NCBI GenBank assembly: GCA_963726995.1
Contig: CAVSEP010000006.1
Span: 682,001-746,000 of the forward strand
Reading direction: 5' to 3'
DNA from: DAIDKA01 sp963726995
GTDB taxonomy: Bacteria; Pseudomonadota; Gammaproteobacteria; Steroidobacterales; Steroidobacteraceae
Length of the DNA: 64,000 nucleotides
Part shown: piece after piece, positions 47,315-56,079 of the stretch
How positions within the stretch are numbered: position 1 is the stretch's first letter
How the letters are laid out: every line of letters starts with the position of its first letter
The notes under the pieces: generated by a model
Database searches by the model: none
Told to the model about the DNA's origin: nothing
What the model saw: only the letters and a program-made list of their open reading frames with translations
Made by a program: the position numbers and the translations under genes

Positions 47315-48936
47315 TCCGGCATATCTTCAGGAAGGACGCGCGGCTGTTGTGGCCGATGGCAGCGCTGGTAGCGGCCCTGCACGTCTGTGCCGCAGTCCCC
47401 CGCTACATGCTCGACCATGGGGCGCGGACCTTTCAGCTTGATCTGCTTAGCAATATGCTTGCGTCGCTGTCGCTGGTGGGCGTCATGGTGTTGGTCGTGG
47501 TCGCCGTGCATCAGGACCCGGTACCCGGCGCGCGCCAGGACTGGCTGGTCAGGCCCGTGCGGCGCGCAGACCTGGCGCTGGCCAAGCTGCTGTTCATTGC
47601 GCTGCTGGTGCTGGCACCGATCTGGTTCGTCGACGTGGGCGTCGCGCTCGCCAACGGCTTCGCATTGCCGGAGGCCTGCGTCGCGGCCGCGGCGCGCAAT
47701 CTGCAGATCTTTTGCGTATTCGCGCTGCCGGCGATGATGGTTGGCGTCATCACGCGCACTTTCGTCGAGGCCGTCATCGCGGGTCTGGGCGGCTTCATGC
47801 TGCTTATGGGCTTCTTCCAGATATTCCTGGCGCTGTTGCTGGGCATCAAGGCCTCGCTTGGCGGAACCGGAACTGAATGGATGGCCATCGCCGGCCTCGA
47901 CTTGATCGCCCTGCTTGGGGCCCCCGTGGTACTGGCTCTACAGTACTCGGCACGACAGACCACCTTGTCGCGTTGTCTGGTCGGTCTCGGCGCCGCGGCA
48001 GTCTGTAGCGTCGCATTTCTCCCCTGGCAACTCGCCTTCAGAATGCAGGAGGCGCTGGCGCCGCAACCGATGGCCGCGCGCACGATCAGCGCGACGTTCG
48101 ATGCGCAGGCGGGACGCTACCATCTGCCACAGGGCGCCGCGCTCGCGGTCGCCTCGGCACTGCACCTGCCGCTGGCATTCACCGGCGTACCCGATGATTC
48201 AAGCGTGCTGCTGGACCGGGCCGACGTGCGGATCACGGCAGCGGATGGCACTACGCTCTACCAGGGCAGAACCAGTATCAGCGTGGACGGGCGCGGCTCC
48301 ATGCTCGATGCCCAGTTTGAGGTGCGCGCCGGTGAGCATGAAGGGCCGGTCCATTCCATCTACCAACGCATCTACCTGCCAACAAACGTCTTCGCACGGC
48401 TGAAGGATCGCCGGGTGCGTATGTCCGTCGACTATTCAATGACCCTGTTCGGTCTGTCCGGGACCTACTCCATGCCTGCGGTGGGTGCGCGCGAGTCCCT
48501 TCCCGGTCTTGGGCGCTGTGTCACGGGCATTGACGCTGAGGGCGATGACGTGACTTTGAGCTGTTTTAGCCTCGCCCGGCAACCGTCCTGCGCTTCCGCG
48601 CACCTGGAACAACCGGCGACCGGGTTGCGTAATCCCGAAGCCCATTTTTGCGCCTTTCCGGACTACTCGCCCGCATTCATCGCCCCGTTCTGGCCGGACA
48701 TGATCCACCGCATGGGCGGTGAGGCGCGCTTCTTCGACCGCACAGGCATGGTTCGGTTTCCGATCGACGGCCCGAAGCTGGCGACCTCCCGGCTGATCAT
48801 CCAGACATTCGAACCGCGGGATCACTTTACCCGCCACATCGACACGCCCGTGCTGCGGCTTGCCGATCTGACCGGCCTCGCAACGGCAGTCGCGGCAACG
48901 GAGCCGTCGGCTCCATTTAAGGAGAAGATCGAATGA
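47311..48936 (+). CDS. ABC transporter permease with large extracytoplasmic part
   Basis: 541 residues, intact. The first 240 residues have six hydrophobic segments and RPVRRADLALAKLLFIALLV, typical of ABC-2-type permeases. The last 280 residues are mostly soluble, with beta-like segments and cysteines, and lack obvious further membrane helices; a periplasmic sensor or binding role is possible. Unusually large for a YtrA-linked permease. It overlaps the ATPase gene by four bases. Confidence 0.78.
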   Translation: MIRHIFRKDARLLWPMAALVAALHVCAAVPRYMLDHGARTFQLDLLSNMLASLSLVGVMVLVVVAVHQDPVPGARQDWLVRPVRRADLALAKLLFIALLVLAPIWFVDVGVALANGFALPEACVAAAARNLQIFCVFALPAMMVGVITRTFVEAVIAGLGGFMLLMGFFQIFLALLLGIKASLGGTGTEWMAIAGLDLIALLGAPVVLALQYSARQTTLSRCLVGLGAAAVCSVAFLPWQLAFRMQEALAPQPMAARTISATFDAQAGRYHLPQGAALAVASALHLPLAFTGVPDDSSVLLDRADVRITAADGTTLYQGRTSISVDGRGSMLDAQFEVRAGEHEGPVHSIYQRIYLPTNVFARLKDRRVRMSVDYSMTLFGLSGTYSMPAVGARESLPGLGRCVTGIDAEGDDVTLSCFSLARQPSCASAHLEQPATGLRNPEAHFCAFPDYSPAFIAPFWPDMIHRMGGEARFFDRTGMVRFPIDGPKLATSRLIIQTFEPRDHFTRHIDTPVLRLADLTGLATAVAATEPSAPFKEKIE

Positions 48937-49019
48937 TAGTGGCTGTAAAGCTAAGGGGCTTGCGCAAGGGCCACTGAGCGGCCGACACTGCCCCCTCGGA
49001 ACGGGAAAGGGGGGCGGCC

Positions 49020-49391
49020 ATGAACAAGCAGCTGTTCGGCGAATACATCGCCAGCTTCAATCGCGATGACTTCGACGGTTTCAGCAAGTACTACGCGGAC
49101 AACGTAGTGCTGCAGCTCGGTACACGCAAGACGCTGCATGGCCGCCAGGCCATCATCGACTTCTACCGCGAGGTCAAATCGAAGATCCGCGAGACCCTGG
49201 TCATCAACAATGTCGTCGCGGACGAGGCGGGGCTGGCGGCGGAGGTGGCCACCGAGTTCCACGCGCTCGAGGACTGGCCGGACTTCATCGCCGGCCCCAT
49301 CGCCAAGGGCGAGAGCATCCACATCGTGAGCTGGGTGTTCTACAAGATCGTGAACGGCCGTTTCCAGAACATCCGCTCCACGCGCCTGTAG
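49020..49391 (+). CDS. NTF2-like/SnoaL-like fold protein
   Basis: 123 residues from ATG 49020, intact. The cone-shaped alpha+beta barrel pattern is seen in FGEYIASFNRDDFDGFSKYY followed by LHGRQAIIDFYREVKSKIRE and ending IVNGRFQNIRSTRL. Such proteins are small enzymes or ligand binders; its substrate is unknown. It starts 84 bases after the permease and precedes sixA by seven bases. Confidence 0.78.
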   Translation: MNKQLFGEYIASFNRDDFDGFSKYYADNVVLQLGTRKTLHGRQAIIDFYREVKSKIRETLVINNVVADEAGLAAEVATEFHALEDWPDFIAGPIAKGESIHIVSWVFYKIVNGRFQNIRSTRL

Positions 49392-49398
49392 AACATTG

Positions 49399-49905
49399 AT
49401 GCGGCTGTATCTGATTCGTCACGCGATCGCCGCCGAGCCGGACTCGAAGCGCTGGCCGGATGATCGCCAGCGACCGCTCACCTCGGCAGGCGCGCGCCGC
49501 TTCAAGCGTACGTCGCGGATGCTGGTGAAGGTGATCGAGTCCGATGGCGCGGTAGAGCGTCTCATCTGCAGTCCGCTGCTGCGCGCCCGGCAGACGGCCG
49601 CGCTGCTGCATCGGGCAGGCCTGCCGGAGCCGGTCGAGGAGACGGTGCTCGCCCCAGGACGCACGGCGGCGCGGGTACTGGCGGTGCTGCGGGCCCATGA
49701 GGTCGAGTCCATCGTCGTGGTGGGACACGAGCCGGACCTGGGTCGGCTGCTCGCCGTGTGTATCGCGGGTCCCGATGTGAAGCTGGCGCTGCAGTTCAAG
49801 AAGGGTGGGGCCGCTTGCCTGTCGTTCGCGGGCGCGCCGCGGGTCGGCGAGGCGAGCCTGGAGTGGCTGTTGCCCCCGAAGGTGCTGCGCGCGTTGCGCG
49901 ACTAG
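49399..49905 (+). CDS. sixA: SixA-type histidine phosphatase
   Basis: 168 residues from ATG 49399, intact. The phosphohistidine RHG motif is seen in YLIRHAIAAEP, and the second catalytic His in VVVGHEPDLGRL. SixA acts on phosphohistidine in histidine phosphotransfer proteins. The family has the short (150-170 residue) size seen here. It ends four bases before the convergent rimO. Confidence 0.85.
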   Translation: MRLYLIRHAIAAEPDSKRWPDDRQRPLTSAGARRFKRTSRMLVKVIESDGAVERLICSPLLRARQTAALLHRAGLPEPVEETVLAPGRTAARVLAVLRAHEVESIVVVGHEPDLGRLLAVCIAGPDVKLALQFKKGGAACLSFAGAPRVGEASLEWLLPPKVLRALRD

Positions 49906-49908
49906 CGA

Positions 49909-51234
49909 CTAGCGACGGGCGGCAGGCAATCGTCCGGTCAGGTCGTAGGCGTCCGCCTTCGTTACCTTCACCCTCGCGAACTCGCCGACCTTGAGTTTGC
50001 CGCCGTTGCTGATGCGCACGACCCCGTCGATATCCGGTGCGTCGGCGGCACTGCGCGCGATGGCGATCCTGCCATCGATGGCATCCACGAGAACCTGGAT
50101 GGTGGCGCCGACCCGACGCTGCAGGCGTTGCGCGCTGATGCGCTGCGCGTGTTCCATGAAGCGTTCGTAGCGTTCCTGCTGGACTGCGGGCGGCACATGC
50201 GTGCCGGCCGTATTGGCGGTTGCCCCTTCCACCGGGGAATACTTGAAGCAGCCGACACGGTCCAGCTGCGCCTCGGTCAGCCACTCCAGCAGTTCGCGGA
50301 ACTCCGCCTCGGTCTCTCCGGGAAAGCCGACGATGAAGGTGCTGCGCAAGGTCAGCTCGGGGCACTCGCGCCGCCAGGCGTGGATGCGCTCCAGCGTGTT
50401 GACGGCATGTGCGGGGCGCTTCATGCGCTTGAGGACGCTGGGGCTGCCGTGCTGGAACGGGATGTCCAGATAGGGCAGCACCTTGCCCTCCTGCATCAAT
50501 TCGATCACCTCATCGACGTGCGGATAGGGATACACGTAGTGAAGTCGCACCCAGACGCCCAGCGAACCCAGGCCTCTCGCCAGATCGATGAAGCGGGTCT
50601 CATAGGCCGTGTCATGCCACGTCGCGCCGCGATAGCGGATGTCCACGCCATAGGCGCTGGTGTCCTGCGAGATCACCAGCAGCTCGCGCACGCCCGCGTG
50701 CACCAGGCGCTCGGCCTCGCGCAGCACCTCATCGATGGGACGGCTGACGAGCAGGCCGCGCAGGCTGGGAATGATGCAGAAGCTGCATTTGTTGTTGCAG
50801 CCCTCGGAGATCTTCAGATACGCGTAATGTCGCGGCGTCAGGCGCACGCCCTGGGCCGGCACCAGATCCACGAAGGGGTCATGGCGCGGCGGCAGATGCT
50901 CGTGCACCGCGGCCATCACTTCCTCATAGGCATGCGGGCCGGTCACCTTCAGCACGCTGGGATGTCGCTCGAGAATGCGTTCGGGTCTTGCGCCGAGGCA
51001 GCCGGTCACGATCACCCGGCCGTTCTTCTCCAGCGCCTCGCCGATCGCATCCAGGGATTCATCCACCGCCGCGTCGATGAAACCGCAGGTGTTGACGACC
51101 ACCACGTCAGCCTTGTCGTAGCTGGGGGCCACTTCATACCCTTCCGATCGAAGGGTGGTGAGAATGCGCTCGGAATCAACCAGCGCCTTGGGGCAGCCGA
51201 GGCTGACGAAGCCGACTTTCGGGATACGGGGCAT
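49909..51234 (-). CDS. rimO: RimO: ribosomal protein S12 methylthiotransferase
   Basis: 441 residues, intact. Radical-SAM methylthiotransferase that modifies Asp88 of S12. The N-terminal UPF0004 domain has three cluster cysteines (FVSLGCPKALVDSERI, VNTCGF, VTGCLGARPE). The radical-SAM motif is CNNKCSFC, in EGCNNKCSFCIIPSLRG. The C-terminal TRAM domain ends RVKVTKADAYDLTGRLPA. The product starts MPRIPKVGFVSLGCPKALVD, typical of RimO rather than MiaB. Confidence 0.95.
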   Translation of the reverse strand: MPRIPKVGFVSLGCPKALVDSERILTTLRSEGYEVAPSYDKADVVVVNTCGFIDAAVDESLDAIGEALEKNGRVIVTGCLGARPERILERHPSVLKVTGPHAYEEVMAAVHEHLPPRHDPFVDLVPAQGVRLTPRHYAYLKISEGCNNKCSFCIIPSLRGLLVSRPIDEVLREAERLVHAGVRELLVISQDTSAYGVDIRYRGATWHDTAYETRFIDLARGLGSLGVWVRLHYVYPYPHVDEVIELMQEGKVLPYLDIPFQHGSPSVLKRMKRPAHAVNTLERIHAWRRECPELTLRSTFIVGFPGETEAEFRELLEWLTEAQLDRVGCFKYSPVEGATANTAGTHVPPAVQQERYERFMEHAQRISAQRLQRRVGATIQVLVDAIDGRIAIARSAADAPDIDGVVRISNGGKLKVGEFARVKVTKADAYDLTGRLPAARR

Positions 51235-51267
51235 GGGGCGGCCGGGACGGTAAGCGGGGGGCGGATT

Positions 51268-51441
51268 CTACGGCATTCCGCTGCCGAAACTACTGCCCTG
51301 CTCATTCGGATCGCCGGATCGGCGCACATTATGCAGCACCGCGAACAGCGCCAGGACCACCAGCGGCATGACCAGCCACGGCCAGACGGCATTGCGGCGT
51401 ATGGCGGTTGGCCCTGGGGAGGCGATTCGCTTGCTTGTCAT
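51268..51441 (-). CDS. Small single-pass membrane protein (57 residues)
   Basis: ATG 51441 to TAG 51268. A basic N-terminus (MTSKRIASPG) is followed by one hydrophobic segment (VWPWLVMPLVVLALFAVLHN) and a short polar, serine-rich tail. It lies 33 bases upstream of rimO on the same strand. It does not resemble a known small family, and the reading frame is too short to prove expression. Confidence 0.5.
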   Translation of the reverse strand: MTSKRIASPGPTAIRRNAVWPWLVMPLVVLALFAVLHNVRRSGDPNEQGSSFGSGMP

Positions 51442-51553
51442 GGGCGTGCAATCTACCCGTGCCCGGGGCCCGCATCAATGGCCGCCAGCGCGCCCTCGCC
51501 AATCCGGCCCGGACTGTTGCATAGTCCTTCGGGAAGGCCGCTGTCCGGCCGGC

Positions 51554-52153
51554 ATGGGATGCGGTGTGACCTTGGGCTTCGATCGGGCGTACTACCAGAG
51601 ATTCTATTTTGATCCGCGCACGGCCGTGACCACGCAGGCGGAAATGCGGGCCCGGGCGCAGCTGATCGGCGCCTATGCCACGCACGTCGGCCTGCCGGTG
51701 CGCCGCATGCTGGATGCCGGCTGCGGCACCGGAATGTTGCGCCGACCGCTGCAGAAGGCCTATCCGCAGGCGCGCTACGTGGGCCTGGATGTCAGCGAGT
51801 ATCTGTGTGAACGCTTCGGCTGGGAGCAGGGCAACGTGGATACCTGGAAGAGCCCCGTGCCATTTGATCTGGTGATCTGCTACGACGTGCTGCAGTACCT
51901 GGACGATCGGCGCGCGGCCCGCGCCCTGGCGAACCTGGGCCGGCTGTGTCGAGCATTGCTGTACTTCGGGGCCCTGACGGCGACCGACTGGCAGCGCAAT
52001 TGCGATCGCCGCCGCACCGACCCGGCCGTTCATCTGCGCGACGGCAGCTGGTATCGCAGCCGGCTGCGGCGAAGTTTTCGGGAAGTCGGCGCCGGATTCT
52101 GGCTGCGCCGGGGAGCGCCCCTGACAGTGTGGGAACTCGAGGCAGTCGCTTGA
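51554..52153 (+). CDS. Class I SAM-dependent methyltransferase
   Basis: 199 residues from ATG 51554; GTG 51566 is possible. The glycine-rich SAM loop is visible in RRMLDAGCGTGMLRRPL, followed by YVGLDVSEYLCERFG and the post-II motif in FDLVICYDVLQYLDD. It probably methylates a small molecule. It is divergent from the small membrane protein and rimO, and is followed three bases later by a small hypothetical gene. Confidence 0.85.
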   Translation: MGCGVTLGFDRAYYQRFYFDPRTAVTTQAEMRARAQLIGAYATHVGLPVRRMLDAGCGTGMLRRPLQKAYPQARYVGLDVSEYLCERFGWEQGNVDTWKSPVPFDLVICYDVLQYLDDRRAARALANLGRLCRALLYFGALTATDWQRNCDRRRTDPAVHLRDGSWYRSRLRRSFREVGAGFWLRRGAPLTVWELEAVA

Positions 52154-52155
52154 AC

Positions 52156-52560
52156 ATGCCGTCACCAGTCATCCGCTTCAGCGGCCCGGTGCGCTGGGTG
52201 GCCGGACCGGGCCCGGCCGGCATCACGCTGCTGGGCACGATTTCCGATCCCGGCGGCGGGTCGAGCGCTGCACAGCTTTCGCTGCACGGTATTGAGCCGG
52301 TGCCGCTGCCCGACACGTTGAGCGATGTGACCTTCCAAGCGCTGGCTGCGCAGGACGTGCTGCTGCGCAGCGGCGCGCAGCAATGGCCATTGCACTGCCG
52401 GACCTGGCAGCTGCACCTCGACGTTGGGCCGATGTTCTATGCGGCCGTCCCGCCGCGGCCCACTCCTTTGTCGCGGCGCCTGGCCTGGCGACTGATGCTC
52501 GGAATCGTCGCGTTCGGCGCGGGGCGCTGGTTGCTGACGCGCATCAGCGGCGGCGGATAG
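52156..52560 (+). CDS. Hypothetical protein with C-terminal membrane segment
   Basis: 134 residues from ATG 52156, two bases after the methyltransferase stop, so probably translated with it. No family recognised. The body is soluble and beta-like (GPVRWVAGPGPAGITLLGTI); the last 30 residues contain RRLAWRLMLGIVAFGAGRWL, a possible tail anchor with basic flank. Confidence 0.55.
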   Translation: MPSPVIRFSGPVRWVAGPGPAGITLLGTISDPGGGSSAAQLSLHGIEPVPLPDTLSDVTFQALAAQDVLLRSGAQQWPLHCRTWQLHLDVGPMFYAAVPPRPTPLSRRLAWRLMLGIVAFGAGRWLLTRISGGG

Positions 52561-52722
52561 CCGCGGCGCGGTGCCGGAAAAAGTCAAATTCGGCCTTAAA
52601 TTGGCAATGCGTGATGACTTCGGCCAAGATGGACCGCAAGGGAACTCGCCCGTAGCAACAAAACGTCACCCTCTTCGATAACGAAGAAACCGGGCCGAGT
52701 GACTGTCTGATGAGGGACCAAC

Positions 52723-53310
52723 ATGGCAGTTGAAAGTCAGCGCCCGGCCGCCGAGCGCGGCGCCGGCAGCGCATCGCGGGATCGAACCAATTCCCGGCGC
52801 GGCCGCTCCAGAATGCTCGATGCGTATCTGGGCGACATCGAGTACCTGATGCGCGAGCGGCTCTGGGCCGAAGCAATTCCGCTGGCGCTCGCGCTGCCCC
52901 ATATCTGCGTGGCAGTCGGCAATACCGCGCTGCGCAGCTCGCCGGATGATTATCTGCAGTGGTGCCAGGACTGGGTGCGGCCCCCGCGCACCGATACGAC
53001 TGCGACGGTGCCGACGGCGGATGCGGTGTTCCGTCTGGCGCAGTCGCGTTCCGGGGTGGCGGATGATGAATCGGGAACCGTGGTGCCGGCCGCCGCGCTG
53101 CGCCGGCTGCGACTGCGGCGCCTGACGCGGGCCATGCCGCTGCGCCGCAAGAGCGCGATCAGCGACCTGGTGCGGATCGATGCCGCACAGGATCCGGAGC
53201 GGCTGGCCGCGATCGCCCTGATCGATGCCGTGCGACGCTGGTACGCCGATCGCGGTGCGCTGGACGGCACGGTCCAGAGCAACCTGGCGCGCCTCGCGAT
53301 CCTGCGCTGA
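52723..53310 (+). CDS. Hypothetical protein, basic, unknown function
   Basis: 195 residues from ATG 52723 with GGGA upstream; intact. Nothing recognisable: a basic, Ser/Arg-rich N-terminus, a helical middle (LGDIEYLMRERLWAEAIPLA) and an Arg-rich C-terminal part (RRLRLRRLTRAMPLRRKSAI). It is soluble and helical. It may belong with the downstream transporter, which starts five bases later. The 162-base gap before it (52561-52722) holds no evident promoter. Confidence 0.55.
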   Translation: MAVESQRPAAERGAGSASRDRTNSRRGRSRMLDAYLGDIEYLMRERLWAEAIPLALALPHICVAVGNTALRSSPDDYLQWCQDWVRPPRTDTTATVPTADAVFRLAQSRSGVADDESGTVVPAAALRRLRLRRLTRAMPLRRKSAISDLVRIDAAQDPERLAAIALIDAVRRWYADRGALDGTVQSNLARLAILR

Positions 53311-53314
53311 CACA

Positions 53315-54643
53315 GTGTCGGGTGGGCGCCTTGAGAGGTTGCTGACTCGCGGGACCCTGGTGCTGCCGCATGAGCGGCGTGCCGTCATGCTGGCCTTCGG
53401 CTGCAACTTCCTGCTGCTGGCCAGCTACTACATCCTAAGACCCGTGCGTGACACGATTGCGACGAATTTCGGCGCCGATCAGCTGCAGCTGCTGTTCACC
53501 GGAACCTTCATCGGTACGCTGATTGCTTCTCCCATCTACGCGTGGCTGACGGCGCGGGTGCGGCTTGAACCGGCTGCTGCCGGGCGTATTCTGGTTCTGG
53601 CTGGCCAATGTCCTGCTGTTCCAGCTGCTGTTCAAAATGGCGCCCGACAACCGCTGGATTGGCGGCGCGTATTACGTGTGGTTCAGCGCGGTGAATCTGT
53701 TCATGATCTCGGTGTTCTGGACCCTCATGACGGATATCTTTGCCGCCGGCGCAGGCCACGCGACTGTTTGCACTGATTGCCGCGGGCGGCACGCTCGGTG
53801 CCATCGCAGGCCCACTGTTGATCCGCTTTGCGGTGCGTGCGACGGGCCTGGAGGGGCTGCTGCTGATTGCTGCCGCCGGCTTCCTGGCGGTGATCGGGCT
53901 GGTGCATCTGCTGATGCGCGAAAAAGTGCGCCTGCGACGGGTCGGCGGGGGTGGTCAGCCGACCACGCTGGACCATCGACCTGCAGGGCGGCGCGCTGGA
54001 TGGCTTGCGGGAACTGCTGCGTTCCCCCTACTCGCGTCGTCAGGCCGCATTCTTCTTCCTGATGACCTGGGTCAACACCGTTGCCTACTTCATGCAGACG
54101 GACGTGATTGCGCAGGCTTTCTCGGCAGAGGCGGCCCGCGCGGTGGCCGTCATCGACATCTCGCTGGCGGTGAACGTGCTGGCCGCCGTCATCCTGCTGT
54201 TCGGGCTCGGCAGGTACGTGCATGCGCTTCGGCGTGACGGCCGGACTCATTCTCAATCCGATCATCATGGTGCTGGCCTTCGTCGCCGTGGCGCTGTCTC
54301 CCACATTGCTCATGATCCAGGCGCTGCAGGTGGTCCGCCAGGCGTCTCAATACGCCATCGCCCGTCCAAGCCGCGAGATGTGCTTTACGGTGGTTCCCCA
54401 GGCCGACCGCTACAGGACCAAGAACGTCATCGACACGGTGGTGTACCGGTTTGGCGATCTGAGCCGGCGCCTGGATGGAGACCGTGCCTGCGCGCGGCGG
54501 GACTGCGGGTCATCGGCTCGGCCGCCGCCGGCATCGGCATTTCCCTGATCTGGGGCATGGGTGCGCTGCTGCTGGGGAAACGCTACGAGGTGCTGCGGGC
54601 GCGCCAGGAGGCGCACCGCGGCGACCGGCCGGCACAGGTGTAG
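53315..54643 (+). CDS. Npt1/Npt2-like nucleotide transporter, five or more frameshifts
   Basis: First of two adjacent paralogs of the ATP/ADP antiporter-like (TLC/NTT) branch. GTG 53315 gives ERRAVMLAFGCNFLLLASYY, then ILRPVRDTIATNFGADQLQL. Later pieces include YYVWFSAVNLFMISVFWTLM, FALIAAGGTLGAIAGPLLIR and CFTVVPQADRYRTKNVID, each followed by a frame change near 53565, 53750, 53965, 54218 and 54470. About 12 membrane segments are expected; corrected length about 440. The transported substrate is not shown by sequence; use in nucleotide exchange is a family property only. Confidence 0.72.
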
Positions 54644-54728
54644 TACCCGCTGGCTGCCGCCGCAGCGCTTCAACCCCGGACCGCGGTTGGGCTATAGTCG
54701 CCGCGCCTCAAGGCTTTCAGGATCAAAC

Positions 54729-56073
54729 ATGTCTCAGCCCAACAGCCCCTCCCTGCTCGCGCGTGCCCTCAAGTCGCTGGCGGGAGTCGAGCCCCACGAA
54801 CTGTCGGCCGTGGTGCTGAGCATGGTGTACTTCTTCTTCCTCTTCGGCAGCTACTCGGTGATCAAGCCGGTGCGCGATGCCATGGGCACCGTGTACGGCA
54901 TCAAGCATCTGAACGAGCTGTTCACCGGCACCTTCATCGGCACGCTGATCCTGGCGCCGCTGTACGCCGGCATGGCCTCGCGCATCAAGCTGTCGACCTT
55001 CCTGCCCTGGGTGTACGGCTTCATCGCGCGTCACCATTCTTGGCTTCTACGCTGCTGTTCACCGGCGGCAAGGTGTCGGACCGCTGCGTCGCCGCCGGCT
55101 TCTACATCTGGGTGAGCGTCTTCAACATGCTCATCATCTCGGTGTTCTGGAGCTTCATGGCCGACATCTTCTCGCGCTCGCAGGCGAAGCGGCTGTTCGG
55201 CTTCATCGCCGCGGGACGGCACGGTCGGGGGCATCGTCGGTCCCGCTGATCGCGACCTTCCTGGCAACGCGCGTCGGCAACAACGGCCTGATGCTGATCG
55301 CGGCGGCGGGCTTCGTGGTGACCGCGCTGCTGGTGAAGGTCCTCGAGCGCGTCCGTGCGAGGCTGGTGGCGGCATCGGGCAGCGAGGCGCAGCGCACCAA
55401 CATCAATCAGCGCCTGGGCGGCGGCAACCCGCTCGATGGCTTCATCCTGCTGGCCAGGTCGCCCTACCTGCTGCTGATCGCGGGCTTCCTGTTCCTGATG
55501 ACCTCGATTTCCACCATCGTCTACACCCAGCTGGGCGATCTGATCACCAAGGCGTTCACCAATCACGATCAGCGCACGCAGGCCTACGCGACCATCGAAC
55601 TGGTCGTCAACAGCCTCGCGGTGGTGATCCAGCTGCTCGGTACGGGCCGCATCATCAAGCGCTTCGGCGTCAAGTTCGGCCTGCTGCTCAATCCCATCAT
55701 CATGGTGTTCGCGTTCCTCGCGATCGCCTTCTCGCCGGTGCTGCTGATCCTGGGCAGCCTGCAGGTGGTGCGGCGCGTGGCCGAATACGCCGTCGCCAAG
55801 CCGACCCGCGAAATGCTGTTCACCGTCGTGGACCAGCAGAGCAAGTACAAGGCCAAGAACGTCATCGACACCGTGGTCTATCGCGGCGGTGATCTGGTCG
55901 CCTCCTTCGCCAGCGTCGGGGTGCTGAAGGGCTTCGGCGACATCGGGCTGGCCGTGCTGGGCATCGGCGTATCGCTGGTGTGGTTCCCGATCGCCTGGGT
56001 GCTGGGCAAGCGCTATGAGAGTGCCCGCAGTGCCGAGGGTGCCGGCGCGGTGGCGGTGACGCCCGGCCACTGA
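54729..56073 (+). CDS. Npt1/Npt2-like nucleotide transporter, second copy, three frameshifts
   Basis: Paralog of the upstream gene with the same landmarks: YSVIKPVRDAMGTVYGIKHL, FTGTFIGTLILAPLYAG, YIWVSVFNMLIISVFWSFM, TREMLFTVVDQQSKYKAKNV and a C-terminal GIGVSLVWFPIAWVLGKRYE. Frame changes are near 55030, 55215 and 55247. Corrected length about 448, with roughly 12 membrane segments. It starts 85 bases after the first copy. Duplicate transporters of this type imply nucleotide uptake or exchange, or a different substrate. Confidence 0.78.
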
Positions 56074-56079
56074 CCGGTC

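Noticed and set aside
50128..51612. 494-residue plus-strand frame over rimO
   Set aside because: Antisense to the intact, well-conserved rimO; composition typical of a shadow frame.
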